Source: Muscardinus avellanarius (Eukaryota > Chordata > Mammalia > Rodentia > Gliridae). Taken from it: a stretch of 64,000 nt of DNA. Under the pieces are notes generated by a model. It was not told the origin of the DNA and searched no databases. It saw nothing but the letters and a program-made list of their open reading frames with translations. The translations under genes were made by a program, and so were the position numbers. Each line of letters opens with the position of its first letter. The stretch's first letter is position 1. Positions 47,281 through 58,952 of this stretch are shown piece after piece. The DNA lies in assembly GCA_963383645.1 (NCBI GenBank), contig OY726564.1, positions 108,455,040-108,519,039 on the forward strand, written 5' to 3'.

Positions 47281-48293
47281 AATTTTAATGGTAATTCCCT
47301 GGATTCCTGAGGTGGAAAGGTTTTAAAGAAGTCATTCACTGGCAAGATTAAGCCTCTATCATTGCTTAGCACAACCATGTGTATGTTATAGCTCTGTAGT
47401 TGTTTTCTGGAAAGCCTGTATAGTCTTTCCTGTCAAATGTTCAGCGCAGCTCTTGGCCAAAGGCCCTGTGGCATCTTCCAAGCCGACCGCAGCTTCTCCA
47501 GTACAGCATTCTTGTCTCTACTCCCCAGCTCAGGAGGACACCGCACTCTGCCCGGACTCCAGACTCCTGTGCTCCAGCTGGAAAACGAGACGCAGCAGCG
47601 AGCCGGGCACTGATGGCCAAACTCCCATGGCAGCTTCTTCGTGGTTTCTGCCTCTGATGTCATGGCCCTTTAACACACACACTTATCAAAATAGTTTCCA
47701 AAGTGGAGGCATGTCATCTTGGGTTTTAGAACCCTTCGCTGGTTCTCCTTTGTTCTAGCAGTAGTTTTCAATGAAGTGGTGATAAGTTGTGGGTGAGTGG
47801 ACCCACACACCTTTGTGCCTCAACCAGAGCATAACTCTAGGTTTATATGTTGTACAGGGCTGCGGCATAAGCTCTTCTACAATGAAAGGCTTCTTCTGTA
47901 CAAGGGGGTTCAGAGCCACTATTCTCTAAAGTGAACAATCCCTTACAGATTACATCAGGTTTCCCACAATCTGGCCACTGTCCTACATGTAACAGTCCTG
48001 GAGCAACACATTGCTTGTGTTTTCCCAATATATCTCCTACTTCATAGTCCAATGCCTTTGCTTAGTTTATTCTCTCAGACTGAGATGTTACCCCTGACTT
48101 TCTTTCCTATTCTACAACTGGCAGAAAAACTATTCACCTTAGGGTTTAGAGCAGACACTGCCTCCAACACTGCCTCTTTGGGAGTCTTCTTAGAAACTGT
48201 CCTCCTCTACCAATTCTCTCAAGGAAGGAGAAGATACAATCTCCTATAATTTCCCCCAATGATATATCTTTCCCTGTAACTCTACTTATTCTA
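47281..48293. other. Unique intronic sequence
   Basis: The overlapping open frames near 47433-47758 have no recognisable motif; no splice-flanked exon was found. Confidence 0.4.
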
Positions 48294-48305
48294 CTGAATT
48301 ATTGA

Positions 48306-48744
48306 AAAAAAAATTTTTTTTTACAGTACTGGGAATGGAACCCAGAGGCATTCTACCTCCAATTACACCCCCAGTCCTTTTTTTGGGGGGGGGCAGGTCT
48401 GTGGATGGAAACCAGGGGCATTCAACCTCTGAGCTATACCCCTGCCCTGTTTTTTTAATTCTTTATTTTGAAATAGGGTCTCACTACGTTGCGGAGGGCC
48501 TCACTAAGTAGCTTGAGGCTGTCCAAGAACTGCGATCTTCCTGTCTCAGCCCCCCAAATGGTGGGATTACAAGCATGCGCCACCACGCCCGGCTATCCCA
48601 GTCCTATTTTTTTATTCTTTATTTTGAAACATGGTCTGAGTTTCACAAGGCCTCTCTAAGTAGCTGAGGCTGTCCGTGAACCCAGATCCTCCTTTCTCAG
48701 CCTCCCAAATGCTGGGATTACAAGCGTGGGCCCATACCCAACTT
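48306..48744 (-). mobile_element. B1-dID SINE split by another SINE
   Basis: Outer element, halves at 48306-48380 and 48596-48744. Perfect 12-bp duplication ctgaattattga at 48294-48305 and 48745-48756. Confidence 0.9.
48381..48595 (-). mobile_element. B1-dID SINE nested in a SINE
   Basis: Complete same-orientation dimer (gtctgtggatggaaaccagg to ggattacaagcatgcgccac) with host motif cccagtcct repeated on both sides. Confidence 0.9.
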
Positions 48745-48756
48745 CTGAATTATTGA

Positions 48757-50402
48757 ATTATTCACTTCTGCAACTGATTCCATTTAACAGTGTGTGTATA
48801 TTGCCAGCCGATCCACAAATTTTAAAATAGCTCCCAATTACAAACAAGTGAATGAGTTTTTGATAAGTAGAGATGAAGGCCATTTTAGGCAAACAAAAAA
48901 GCATAACATCAGCTAAGAAGTTGGTAAGCACACAACTTTTTGTTGTTGTTGTTTTGGAACAAGGAATAGGCCAATTTGGCTACAATTTCTTAAGGGCACT
49001 AAGTGAAGTAGATCACGGAAATATATTCCAGCCATGCCTGATTCAGGGAGCATCCAGACATCACTCACGGTTCTAGATCTGAATCTAGGGCGGGGATCTA
49101 CCCTCCTCTCTTCCAACATGTCCTATGGACTGGTATGTGTAATACACTCCTCTGTTCAATCTCTTCTTTCATTAAGCTACCCGTGGTAATTCCCATCGCC
49201 AGTGGTATTTAATGATGCACTCAGATCACGGGTCTTTAGAATATATGGATTTCTTTCTCTTTATACTACCCAGTTTACTTGTGTTACTCATCAAATGTCG
49301 CTTTTAAACTTTTTATCTTATTTCCATTACTAATGTTTTATGCGTGAGAAAGAGGAAAGAAGAACTGTGTTTTATTCTTTGCAACCCCTAACACAGTAAA
49401 TGCACACACAGGGACACATTACACATCTGCTGTATGACTTAAAAGCGGTTCTCAGTGAAATATGCTGTGGGTAGTTAACCTTAGGATAATTAATAGTTAA
49501 TTGACAGGTGCTTGAATAAAGCCAGACTATTATTTTCATCAAGATATCTGAGTATAAGTACTGTTTTGAAGAAATCAAGAAAAATGTGTTAAGATATTTT
49601 CAAACTGCATTGTGACTGCCTTGCTGCCCACAAAAGTAGTGTCCAGAAAGAAGAGTGTGCGTTAAGAAAAATGGAGCCAAATCTTCCCTTTGACTTTCTC
49701 TTGCCAAAAGATACAAACTCAGCTTTCTTTTGTATTTCTGTACTGGGTGCCCCTGACAGCGGTTCAGTCTTTTCTACCATCCCCTCAACTCCTGACTCTC
49801 TGATGAACTTGGCCTTATCTTTTGGAAGCAAAATGGATTCCAAATGGTCTTCTCTGCTCTCTTTGAACGGGCCTGGCAGCAAGCCAGGAGGGCCTTTGCT
49901 TTGCGCCACACGAGTGCACTTCATAGAAACAGCGCCGATTTGGCTCAATCTGCGTGGAGCAATTTACTGACCCAGTGAGTCACTTCTCAAGGTGACTCTC
50001 GCCAAATTCTCTTTCAGTATCCTGCCCAGTTCTACCCTTCTGTTACATCCCCAAATTGGTAATCAGTTATTTAACGTTCTTCTCATGTCTATCTCTCACA
50101 CACTTTCCCCTGATCTAAAAAGAAAGCATAATTAAGAGACAGCCTTAAAAGACCCACATACCAACTTAATACACAAGTGATACTTAGTCCCCCACATTAC
50201 AGCAGCACCTAAGGATTCCGCTTAAATCCTTGCTGAATCCCCTGAATTGGCTTTTACCACAGCAATAAATATCCCCATAATTAGTTGACGAGGGTTTAAA
50301 ACAATCTTTTCAGATCATTTTAGTATGAAATTCCTTAAAATTTTCATTTCAAGAAATTCTAAATTAGTTAATGCAAAATTCCAAGGACAAGAAATATATT
50401 CT
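48757..50402. other. Unique intronic sequence
   Basis: Contains two overlapping open frames, 49671-49970 plus (99 codons) and 49589-49948 minus (119 codons), in a moderately GC-rich patch. No known domain was recognised in either. Confidence 0.4.
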
Positions 50403-50580
50403 TAGGTGGGAATGGTGGTACATGCCTGTAATCCCAGGTACTCCAAAGGCTGAGACAGGATCCCAAGTTCAAGGCCAGGCTGGGCAGTCTGGAAAGGGCT
50501 TGCCTCACAATAAAAAATGAAAAGAACTAGGGATATACAGCATCACTGGGCTCAATCCCCAGTACACCCCCAACACACAC
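50403..50580 (+). mobile_element. Old B1-dID SINE
   Basis: Diverged dimer (ggtgggaatggtggtacatg to ctgggctcaatccccagtac). Confidence 0.8.
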
Positions 50581-50776
50581 AAAGTTATATTATTTGTCAT
50601 TCTTAGGTGTGGGTGAAAGGTATTCCAATCATTCCATAAAGAATCTATGTTCAATCTTTTCCTGTAATATAAGTTACAGAATAAAAACTTATCACTCAAG
50701 TAAAAGCTACAGGAACAGCTTCACATTTTCTTTACCTAACAACTTAATTCAACTTAGTTCTGAATGCTGGCAGAAC

Positions 50777-50980
50777 TGGTGGTGCACGTCAGCATTTGGA
50801 AGGCGAAGACAGGAGGATCGTGGTTCGCAGACAGCCTCAACTACTTAGTGAGGACCTTTGCAACTCAGTGAGACCTGTTTCAAAATAAAGAATAAAAAAA
50901 AATAGGGCTAGATTTGTAGCTCAGAGGTAGAAATGCTCTCAGGTTCCATTCCCAGTACTGGAAAAAAAAAATAATAATAA
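50777..50980 (+). mobile_element. 5'-truncated B1-dID SINE
   Basis: Starts within the left monomer. Duplication tggcagaac at 50768-50776 and 50981-50989 defines the truncated end. Confidence 0.85.
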
Positions 50981-51004
50981 TGGCAGAACATAACTACTGG
51001 TCTC

Positions 51005-51450
51005 TGGCCACTAAAGCATATTTGCAAACTATCTGTAAACTTGTCACACCTTCTCTTCCCTTACTTGGTTTCCTGCAGTAATCTCCTAATTCATCTGCTT
51101 CCTTCCACTCTCTTCCACTCATTTTTCCGTATGATGAACAGTTACTCATCTAAGTAGCAAATCTGATGATGTCATTGCCCTGATAAATACTCTCCATGAT
51201 CTAGATTCTTTGCAGAATAAAATACAAATTCCTCATCATGGCCTCTAAGGTTATTATGTGGTTCTTATCAGCTATTGTTTTTCTTCTTGAAAACTACGTT
51301 CCAAACATTCTGAACATTTTGCATCTTGCCAGGATATGTTTCTTGACTTTGTATTCTTGTACATGCATGGAATGTCCTTCTTTCCTACATAGCCCAAGCT
51401 TTAATTTCTTTATCAAAAACCTTTTTGGTATTCTATACTTCACTCTGTAA
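51005..51450 (+). repeat. L2 3' region
   Basis: L2-like order: ctaattcatctgcttccttc, tgatgatgtcattgccctga, tctccatgatctagattctt, aaaatacaaattcctcatca, tggcctctaaggttat and a terminal catggaatgtccttctttcc. Confidence 0.6.
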
Positions 51451-51512
51451 CCCACCCCACCAATGCCTCACTTAATTTTTCCCTAGAAGTATATTACCTA
51501 AAAAAAATTATG

Positions 51513-51721
51513 GTGCCAGATATGGTGGTACATGCCTATAATACCAGCACTTGGGATGCTGAGACAGGAGGAGTACAGATTTCAAGTCAGCCTCAGCAAC
51601 TGAGTGAGGTCCTCTGCAACTTAGCAAGACCCTGTTTCTGAGTAAAAAATAAAATTGGTCTGGGGTGTAGCTCAAAGGTAAAATGCCCCTGAAGTTCAAT
51701 CTCCAGCACCACAAACAAAGC
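51513..51721 (+). mobile_element. Old B1-dID SINE
   Basis: Dimer (gccagatatggtggtacatg to ID part ctggggtgtagctcaaaggt), (CAAA) tail. Confidence 0.85.
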
Positions 51722-52044
51722 AAAACAAAACCTATTTATGTAAAATCCACATAGCATAAAATTAAGTTTTAAAGTGAATAAATTCAGTGACATTTAGTAC
51801 ATGTAAAACTACCATCTCTATCTAGTGTCTAATAATTACTATAACTTTGAATTTACCTGAGATACTCCATTAAACTGCATTTCTGCGACCGAAATACTCT
51901 ACATATAATAGATGCTAAAAAAAAAGACAGAATCATTATGGAAAAGAGATGCTCAATAATAAATAAGAAATTCAACTGCGAAAAGAACCTTATGAACTGT
52001 TTTTCTCCTCTTTGTATTACTTTTATTAGAAAAGCAAGAATGCC

Positions 52045-52425
52045 CTGGGTGGGCTTATGCTACAGTGTGGACCTTAAAGGCCCCTGGAAGCCCACATATT
52101 TAGAGGCTTTGTCCCCAGTCCAGGGTGCTATTGGGGGGAGGTGGGGCTTGGTGACAGCTCTTCTAAGTCGCTGGGGGGCTGCCCTGGAAGAGAGTGGAGG
52201 GACCCAGGCCCTTCTTCTTCGTCCTCTCTCCACTGCTTCTTGGACATGAGTGGTTTTTCTCTGTCACACATTCTGAATAGGATACGTTGCCTCCCCAGGC
52301 ATTCAAAAGCAAGGGGCCAAGTGATCTTGGACAGAAACCTGTAAAACTGTGAGTGGAAATCAACCTTTTCTCTTGATTCATTGCTAATCTCAGGTATTTA
52401 TTACAATGATGAGAAGCTAACGTGG
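52045..52425 (+). mobile_element. MaLR-type LTR, MST/THE-like
   Basis: Landmarks in order: gaggctttgtccccagtcca, ggggcttggtgacagctctt, ggggggctgccctggaagag, then the 3' part gaaatcaaccttttctcttg and ctcaggtatttattacaatg, ending agaagctaac. Solo LTR fossil. Confidence 0.55.
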
Positions 52426-52479
52426 CTTATCATTGAAAAGATGGACAAGATCTCCTTTCAAGCTTATATTAAAGAAACT

Positions 52480-53300
52480 GATATTCTGGATCACACTATG
52501 ATTCAAGGTGAGGGAGGTGAGTGAAGGTTGGCCTTCCTGGGTAGGTGATGTGTAAACAAAGAGCTAAAGGGTGAGAAAGCAAGTCATGCAAGTATGTGGG
52601 AAGAATGCTCCAGGTAGAAGGGAAAGCCATGACCAAAGCCCTGAGGCAGACGTGAGGAGGCGCTGTCTGGCCTTTGAAACTGGGGCGGAGGGAGAGGGGC
52701 CTCGGACCCTGTGGGAGGGAGGGTCCAGCGTGAGGCACAATGGGGATGGCCTTCAGATAGCCAAGTGCAGATGTGTAATGGCAGGTGAATATATGCGCCT
52801 AGGAGAGCTATGGAGCCCTTTACAGAACAGTAATGGCCAGCATTTAGAGGATAGTAAGCATGAAATCACCAAGGAGGTGAGGTCAAGGACTGATCTGGGA
52901 GGCCTTCCCAGGAGCGGATCTGAGAACGTAAGGAAAATCAGAAGAAGCGCGAACTCCGGGGGGCGGGGGGAAGAGTGTGGGTCATGGAAAGTCGAGAAAA
53001 GAAAGTGAGTGATTCAGGGAGAAGGAATGAGGGGCTGTTCAGTGCCACCACCACGGATGAAGAAGTGACCGCCGGACGCAGAGTGCGCAGGGCACTGCGC
53101 CTCACGCACGCCAGGGCAGATGGTGGGGTCAGGAATCTGGAGTGGCTTTCGGGGACAGTGAGAGGACAGGGATTAGACAACACGTTTAGAAGATTCAACA
53201 ATTTTTGCTGTAAAGGTGAGAGAAGATACAAATAAAGCTAATACAGGCTTGTTTGTTAAAGATGGAAGAAATAATAGCCTGCTGATTGGAATGATCCGGC
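52480..53300 (+). repeat. Ancient mammalian interspersed repeat, family not named
   Basis: Resembles a common mammalian repeat: aatgctccaggtagaaggga, aaagccctgaggcagacgtg, atgaaatcaccaaggaggtg, aggtcaaggactgatctggg, tttttgctgtaaaggtgaga. I do not recall its family with certainty. The open frames inside (145 codons at 52571-53008) are most likely by-products. Confidence 0.45.
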
Positions 53301-53930
53301 ATGCATGAATGAAGATGTAAAATGGCTGGAAAGAACTGCTAATGACAGCCCCTGAGTAGATGGGCTGAGAAGAGGATCCTGGACAGCCAAGCACAAAGGC
53401 TGCAAGTCAGGGGCGGGGACAGCTGCTAGCAGGTATGGTAATGGAGTGTGGAAACTGCCATCCGGGCTTCAATTTTCTTAGTGAAGTAATAAGTGAAGCA
53501 ATCAGTTCGAAGTGAAGATAACAAAGGGGTGAGAGGCTGAAGGAGAGGAGACGGTGAGGGGACGTCACCTCAGAACTCCTTCTGTGCTGGGCTTGTCAAA
53601 GGGCGTGGTCCGGGGTCCTAACTTCCTTCGGTAGGCCCTGCCTCCTAAAGGTTTCACCACCTCCCGATCACCTCTGCACACTGGCCTTTGGAGGACAGTT
53701 ACGATCCAAACAACAACCAAGACCAAGACTAAACTGAGCCAGCACTTTACCAAAGTGCCGAGAGGCAGCGGGGAAGGCAAGGAAATGTGAGGAAATGGTT
53801 AGGACGGCCGAACGTGGAATTCAGGCTGATGGAGAGGCTGATGGAGACCTCCCAGGTCTCCCAGGTCTGAGAGGAAAGTGATAGGGTCAAGAGAGTAGTG
53901 GTACCCAGGAGTGAGAGAGCTGGGTCACAA
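53301..53930. other. Unique intronic sequence
   Basis: G-rich, with local short tandem duplications at 53820-53880 (gctgatggagaggctgatgg). Confidence 0.4.
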
Positions 53931-53934
53931 GGTG

Positions 53935-55110
53935 GTTCCAGTCCGAGTCTTCTGTCAAAGAAACCTCCACACTGATCTCCATAGCAGCTGTAGTAATGTG
54001 CAGTCTCACCAGCAGTGTGTTAGAGTTCCCATTTCCCCACATCCTGGCCACCATTTATTATAGTTTGTATTCTTGATGATTGCCATTCTAACTGGAGTTA
54101 GATAGAATATCAGTGTAGTTTTGAATTTAATGATATTGAGCATTGTTTCATATTTTATCACTGTTTGAATTTCTTCTTTGAGAAGTATGTATTCAGTTCA
54201 ACTGTCCATTTTTCAATTGAATTATTTGATTTTGTAGTGTTAAGTTTTTAAGTTCTTTATATATCCTCTGCTAGAGGAGTAGCTGGTAAAGATTTCGCCC
54301 ATTCTGTGGCTCTCTCTTAACTAAACTCAGGATATTAGAGTGATACATGCATATCTATGTTTACCGCAGCACAACTCATAACAGCCAAACTATAGAACCA
54401 GCCTAGGCATCCATCAACAGATGAATAGGTTATAAAAATGTGGTACATTCCACACAGTGGAATTTTACTCAGCCACAGAGAGTAACAAAAAAATGTCATT
54501 TGCAGAAAAATGAATGGAACTAGAAAATATTATATAAGTGGGATTAGCCAAGTCTCATATGTGGAAGGTAGAGAAAAATTGGGGGAAAAAAGGGATTGCC
54601 AATAAATGAGGATAGGTAATAGTAGAACAATGGAATAGGACTTGGGGAGGGAAGAAGGAAAGGGAAATGAGAGACCTGATGAAGAAAACAGCTTAAATAA
54701 TGCAATGTAAGCCGGGCGTGGTGGCACACACTTGTAATCCCAGCACTCGGGAGGCTGAGATAGGAGGACCGCACAGGTTCAATGCCAACCCCAGCTACTT
54801 AATGAGGCTCTCAGCAACTTAGTGAGACCCTGTTTCCAAATAAGGTATAAAAGGTCTGGAAATATAGTCCAGCGTTAGAAAAGTCCCTGGGTTCCACCCC
54901 CAGTACCACTCACACACACAAAATAATGTTATGTACATTTATAAAGTTAACAAAATCAATCTCAATAGCATGTAGAGGGAATGAGTGAGGAGGAATCTGG
55001 AGGGAAATGCACCAAGTGCTGTGTAATAGGAACACACATCATAAAAACCTAGAACTGAAATAGCTGTGGAGATAATGATAATGATCCAGAAAATAAAATT
55101 TTAAAAAATG
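53935..55110 (+). mobile_element. Old L1 3' end with 5' inversion, split by a SINE
   Basis: 53935 to about 54325 is antisense ORF2 sequence (cctccacactgatctccata; gattgccattctaactggag). About 54326-54710 is sense (atgtttaccgcagcacaact; gcatccatcaacagatgaat; tggaattttactcagccaca), and the 3' UTR resumes after the SINE at 54922-55110. A second clear twin-primed insertion, older than the one at 24922. Confidence 0.8.
54711..54921 (+). mobile_element. Long-type B1-dID SINE inside L1
   Basis: Full dimer (gccgggcgtggtggcacaca to gtccctgggttccaccccca); duplication aataatgcaatgta / aataatgttatgta at 54696-54709 and 54922-54935. Confidence 0.9.
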
Positions 55111-55585
55111 AACAGGTGTGACAAGAGAAGATGGAGAAGTGGAGAATGACTTTAACAAGAGATCCAGAGTTTGAGCATGTCAGGGGGCAAGAAGACAAGA
55201 CAGGAAACATCCATGAAAGGAGAAGACACCTACTGCAGGCAGCATGGTAGGAGTGCTGAAAGCAGCTGCCCCTTGATGACTCATGGATTGTGACCTCAGG
55301 AAAGACCTAGGGTCTCCTGAGACCAAGAAGTAAAGGGATCCCTCCTGAGAAGTGGTGGAAGCCACGGCTGGTTTTGCTAAGGATGGACCTGGGGTTATAG
55401 CAGGTAGAGTGAAGAGCTTCAAGAGAATAAGGGTCAGAAAAGGAGATATACTGAGCCACAGAGAGAGTAAGGCTCGGGGATGAGCGCTCCTAGGTGGCTG
55501 TGGCTACTTGTAGTGACTGGCATAAAAGAGGATAAAATATATAAGAAAATTATACTACATTTTAGAAAACTGTGATGGACAGGGG
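55111..55585. other. Unique intronic sequence
   Basis: Nothing recognised. Confidence 0.4.
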
Positions 55586-55586
55586 T

Positions 55587-55616
55587 ATGCACGCGCGCGC
55601 GTGCGTGCGTGCGTGC

Positions 55617-55656
<40 letters not shown>
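55587..55656. repeat. (CG)n(TGCG)n(TG)n alternating purine-pyrimidine tract
   Basis: About 70 bases of uninterrupted alternating purine-pyrimidine: a CG run, then GTGC tetranucleotides, then about 18 GT units. Confidence 0.95.
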
Positions 55657-55660
<4 letters not shown>

Positions 55661-55818
55661 GGAAATTAAACCCAGGGGCATTCTGCCTCTTAGCTATAAC
55701 TCGACCCTTTTTTATTTTCAAACAAGTTGCTGAGGGCCTTGCTATGTTGCTAAGGCTGACCTTAAACCCGTGACCCTCCTGTCTCAGTCTCCTATGTACT
55801 GAGTTTACACGCTGCCAC
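55657..55818 (-). mobile_element. Old B1-dID SINE with expanded tail
   Basis: Minus-strand dimer (ggaaattaaacccaggggca to ctgagtttacacgctgccac); the microsatellite at 55587-55656 is its expanded tail. Confidence 0.8.
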
Positions 55819-56221
55819 TTCAGGGACAGTTACTTTATGGAGCAAAAGGGGCCCAGGTGTGGGTGACTCCATTGACCAAAAATATGCAATCAATGGACTC
55901 TCTCTTGGTTCTGGGCAAAGCAAGCTTCTTGATGTTGTTATCTATTCTAAAGCTACAGCACCAAACTGAATAAAATGCAGGTAAGGGTAAACAAATGGTA
56001 AACGATCTGCTTACATCACTCCTTGTTAATAGCTCTGATGAAAAATGGATGATGAGCAGGCCAGTTAAAATGAGCACTTTTGAACTGTATGTTTATTCAA
56101 GTTGAATAATTAGAAGTCGTCTATACTAATATTTATTTGTTCTACCAACTTTTATTATCAATCTACTTAACACAGCAACACATACAAGACTGTTCTAGAA
56201 AGGTTAATCTTCATTAAGCTT

Positions 56222-56704
56222 TCCTTTTTATTTTTTATTTTTGATATTGGGAATTGAATCCAGTGGCATTCTACCTCCAAACTACATTCCCTAGCCCTTT
56301 TTAAATTTTTAATTAATTAATTAATTTTTATTTTTTCTATTTTTATTTTTTGCGGTACTGGGGATGGAACCCAGGGGCGTTGTACCTCCGAGCTACGCTC
56401 CTAACCCTATTTTTTTATTCTTTATTTTAAAACAGGGTCTCACTAAGTTGCAGAGGGCCTCACTAAGTAGCTGAGGCTGGCTGTGAATCTGAGATCCTCC
56501 TAAGTACTGGGATTACAAGCTTGTGCCACCACGCCCGGCCTTTTTTCTTTTCTTCTTCTTCTTCTTTTTTTTTTTTTTTTGAAACAGGCTCTTGCTAATT
56601 TGCCGAGGGTCTCATGAAGTGGCTGAGAATGGCCTCAAACCTATGATCCTCCTGTCTCAGCCTCCCAAGTACTGGGATTACAGGTGTGCACCATCACGCC
56701 CAGC
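56222..56704 (-). mobile_element. B1-dID SINE split by another SINE
   Basis: Outer halves 56222-56302 and 56541-56704 (gaaacaggctcttgctaatt to acaggtgtgcaccatcacgc). Confidence 0.85.
56303..56540 (-). mobile_element. B1-dID SINE nested in a SINE
   Basis: AT-rich tail, then gcggtactggggatggaacc to acaagcttgtgccaccacgc, same orientation as its host SINE. Confidence 0.85.
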
Positions 56705-57721
56705 TGGATATGTACTTAAATGAGGGCCTCAGTATCAGATATTTTCTTCTTCCCATTATACCTCTTTTTGTCAAGATCAGAGTCACTTTTATGTGGTAGA
56801 GATAGATAATTTTATGGCTACACCAAACCAGAATGATATTAATCACCAATAAGCAAATAAACAATATAGATGTGGAAAGATGTGTATGCTAAAGCAGTCT
56901 GGGTGATAAAGCAGTATCAGCATGTTGTAAGCTCAGGAACGTGCACCTAGAGCTCGCTGTTTGTGTGGGTGGTACGCTGCTGCCTCTCGAGGCCTGCTCT
57001 CCCCTCCGCTCTTCACTCTTACGTTGTGTTTGAGTAAGCTGACCTCTGGGAAACATATCAAAGAAGCTAGACTTGGCTAATAGGAACACTGGCAGGAAAT
57101 CTGAAAGCAGAAGGGAGCTGAAATGTTCATCTCCTATTTCTCCTCACGGGCCCTTTGTGTTTTGGTAGAGGCTGGGCTCCTTTTTGTATAAACGCTGCGG
57201 CTGTCGTGCAGCCGCTCACACACCTACAATTCTCTGGGTGCCGGAAGTCTTGCTTTTTCCTTTCTTGACCTGAAGTTCTAGGGGTGTATGTGCTTTCTGC
57301 TACTGCTGGGTCACAGGTGCTTCATGACCCTTGGTGTTGCCACGGCACCCGCAGATGGTCCCCTCATTAAAACTCTTTCCATTCTTCCACTGAATATTCC
57401 AACTATTTTTGTTAGAACCTAGGGCGCAAAAATCTCTGGTAGCCATTTCAGGCCGTTTGTGAGGCTGAGTCTACATGCTCCAATCCTTTCTCATTCCATT
57501 AACTCAGTATTTCTTTTACTGTTCCTCGGTGAAAAACCCAGCCCTGTCTCATGGAGCTCACCGCTTCATGGCAATAGCACGTCACTATGAAATGAGCAGT
57601 CCTTTAACTCAAGCTTTGTGATTGCTAAACCTCTGTGTGTACAGTGCGACTTGTTGAGACGCAGATTGACGACGAGGTAGTTCCAGGAACCTGCTCAGAG
57701 GAGGGGCTAGCTCGCACGCAC
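56705..57721. other. Unique intronic sequence flanking the exon donor
   Basis: GC content rises towards the exon. No repeat family recognised with confidence. Confidence 0.4.
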
Positions 57722-57849
57722 CTCCTTCTCCTTGTTGAGCAGCACCAGCTGGCTGTCCGTGAGGATGCAGTACTTGCGCTCCCATGTTGTCGTCTCAGTG
57801 TAGGGCGACTGGCCACAGGACAGACGGTGGGTGGGTGGCCCTTTCACAT
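57722..57849 (-). CDS. RASAL2: RASAL2 internal coding exon (start of PH domain, long isoform)
   Basis: Reading the minus strand, an acceptor with a pyrimidine-rich tract ending in CACAG precedes the exon and a GTGCGT donor follows GAG. The 128 bp read as two bases completing a split Asp codon plus 42 codons without a stop. The peptide starts VKGPPTHRLSCG and ends in LVLLNKEKE, containing TTTWERKYCILTDSQ, the W-x-R-x-(Y/F)-C-(I/V)-L pattern of a first PH-domain strand. I recognise this as the exon that opens the PH domain of long RASAL2 isoforms. RASAL2 is a SynGAP-family GAP that stimulates GTP hydrolysis by Ras at membranes; its C2 and RasGAP domains lie in later exons outside the window. 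The exon is phase 1 at its 5' end and phase 0 at its 3' end. The paralogue SYNGAP1 differs clearly here; DAB2IP is a less likely alternative. The donor departs from GTRAGT at +3 and +4. Confidence 0.85.
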
Positions 57850-58952
57850 CTGTGTGATGAGAGAGAAACACAGAAGTGGCAAATCACTGTCATGCCTGGT
57901 AAGCCGGTATCTCAAATATAAGATTGGTCGACGTCAAGTTAACAAAGAAGTCTAAATGTGAATCTCAATGGTAAACTGAAAATTTCCTTTTAAAACAGTA
58001 CTCTGCAATACACAAAAATTGGTCCTATGCTCTGCAGAGAAGAGGGGCTGAAACACTCTAGAAAGAACTGTTAGCGCCACTGCATATAAAATGTGTAGGG
58101 GAGGATGCTTCAGGGCTAAACCAGTGTCATTTAGAATAAAGAGGTGGGGGCGGTTCACACACAAGAACAAAAGACAGAGCTTCTAGTCTTTAGGAGGAAG
58201 ATGTGTCAGACGGACGCTCTGAGAATAACCCAGAATTGAGTGAATGAAGTTACTGGAAGCCTAGGTCTATAACAGCTTTACACTTGTAAGAGCTGGAAAT
58301 GTTCAAATAATAGCATCATATTACCACTAGAGGCCAGTAAGATCTTAGAAACCCAGAAAATGTTCTCCAGGAGAAATCTAAATATATCACCATGGTATTG
58401 CTTAGAGATGGAGGTAGCTAATATCGAAGCAGAATGTCTCAACCATTCCCAAATACCTCATTTCTATTTAAATACCTCGTTTCTTTTTAAAGTGGCTCCT
58501 ATTACCTTTGTTACTTTAGTTTTTAAAATATAAACTGTTCATTGCTTCGGGCTATTGTGCAACTTGGAACATACCCTACTCTTAAATACACATTAGAGCC
58601 ATTAAATAAAACTTTTATGACAGTTCAATATATATTAAAAGTTCTTTAGCCACAAAGGACTAATTCCTCACAGGAATATACTGCAGTAATCATTCAAAAT
58701 GCATTATTTATTACCATTTACTTATCATGCTAAAGAAGCAACTCAAATTGAGGGGATTAGAAAAGAACGCCAGCCAAGGCAGAGCTGTGAGGCGTGAGTG
58801 AGCACATCAGGACCATGAAAGGCTGCTTTTCACTATCATTGCTCTTTGCAGACTTTCTTATTACAGGATGACAAAGTATTACAGGTATTAACTTCAGTAT
58901 ATTCAAATGATTTCCTAGATGTCTTATGCTGTAACTATCCAAAGAGCCATAA
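57850..58952. other. Unique intronic sequence flanking the exon acceptor
   Basis: No repeat recognised in the 1.1 kb upstream of the exon. Confidence 0.5.

Larger units (their letters stand above)
1..57721 (-). other. RASAL2: Intron downstream of the RASAL2 exon (gene direction)
   Basis: Everything below the exon's donor on the minus strand is intron of the same gene as far as I can tell. I found no further segment with paired splice sites and recognisable RASAL2 sequence, so the next exon probably lies beyond position 1. The intron is at least 57.7 kb and dominated by SINE, L1 and older repeats, with stretches of apparently unique sequence listed separately. Confidence 0.7.

Noticed and set aside
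52571..53008. 145-codon plus-strand frame
   Set aside because: It lies in what looks like an ancient interspersed repeat and has no recognised motif.
57170..57420. Possible solo LTR near the exon
   Set aside because: Only a vague resemblance (gtataaacgctgc, cattaaaactctttcc); no termini, no duplication and no family match.
57625..57816. 63-codon minus-strand frame over the exon
   Set aside because: It is in a different reading frame from the RASAL2 peptide and runs through the donor site.
57635..57955. 106-codon plus-strand frame across the exon
   Set aside because: It is the antisense shadow of the RASAL2 exon; splice sites and codon pattern support only the minus strand.
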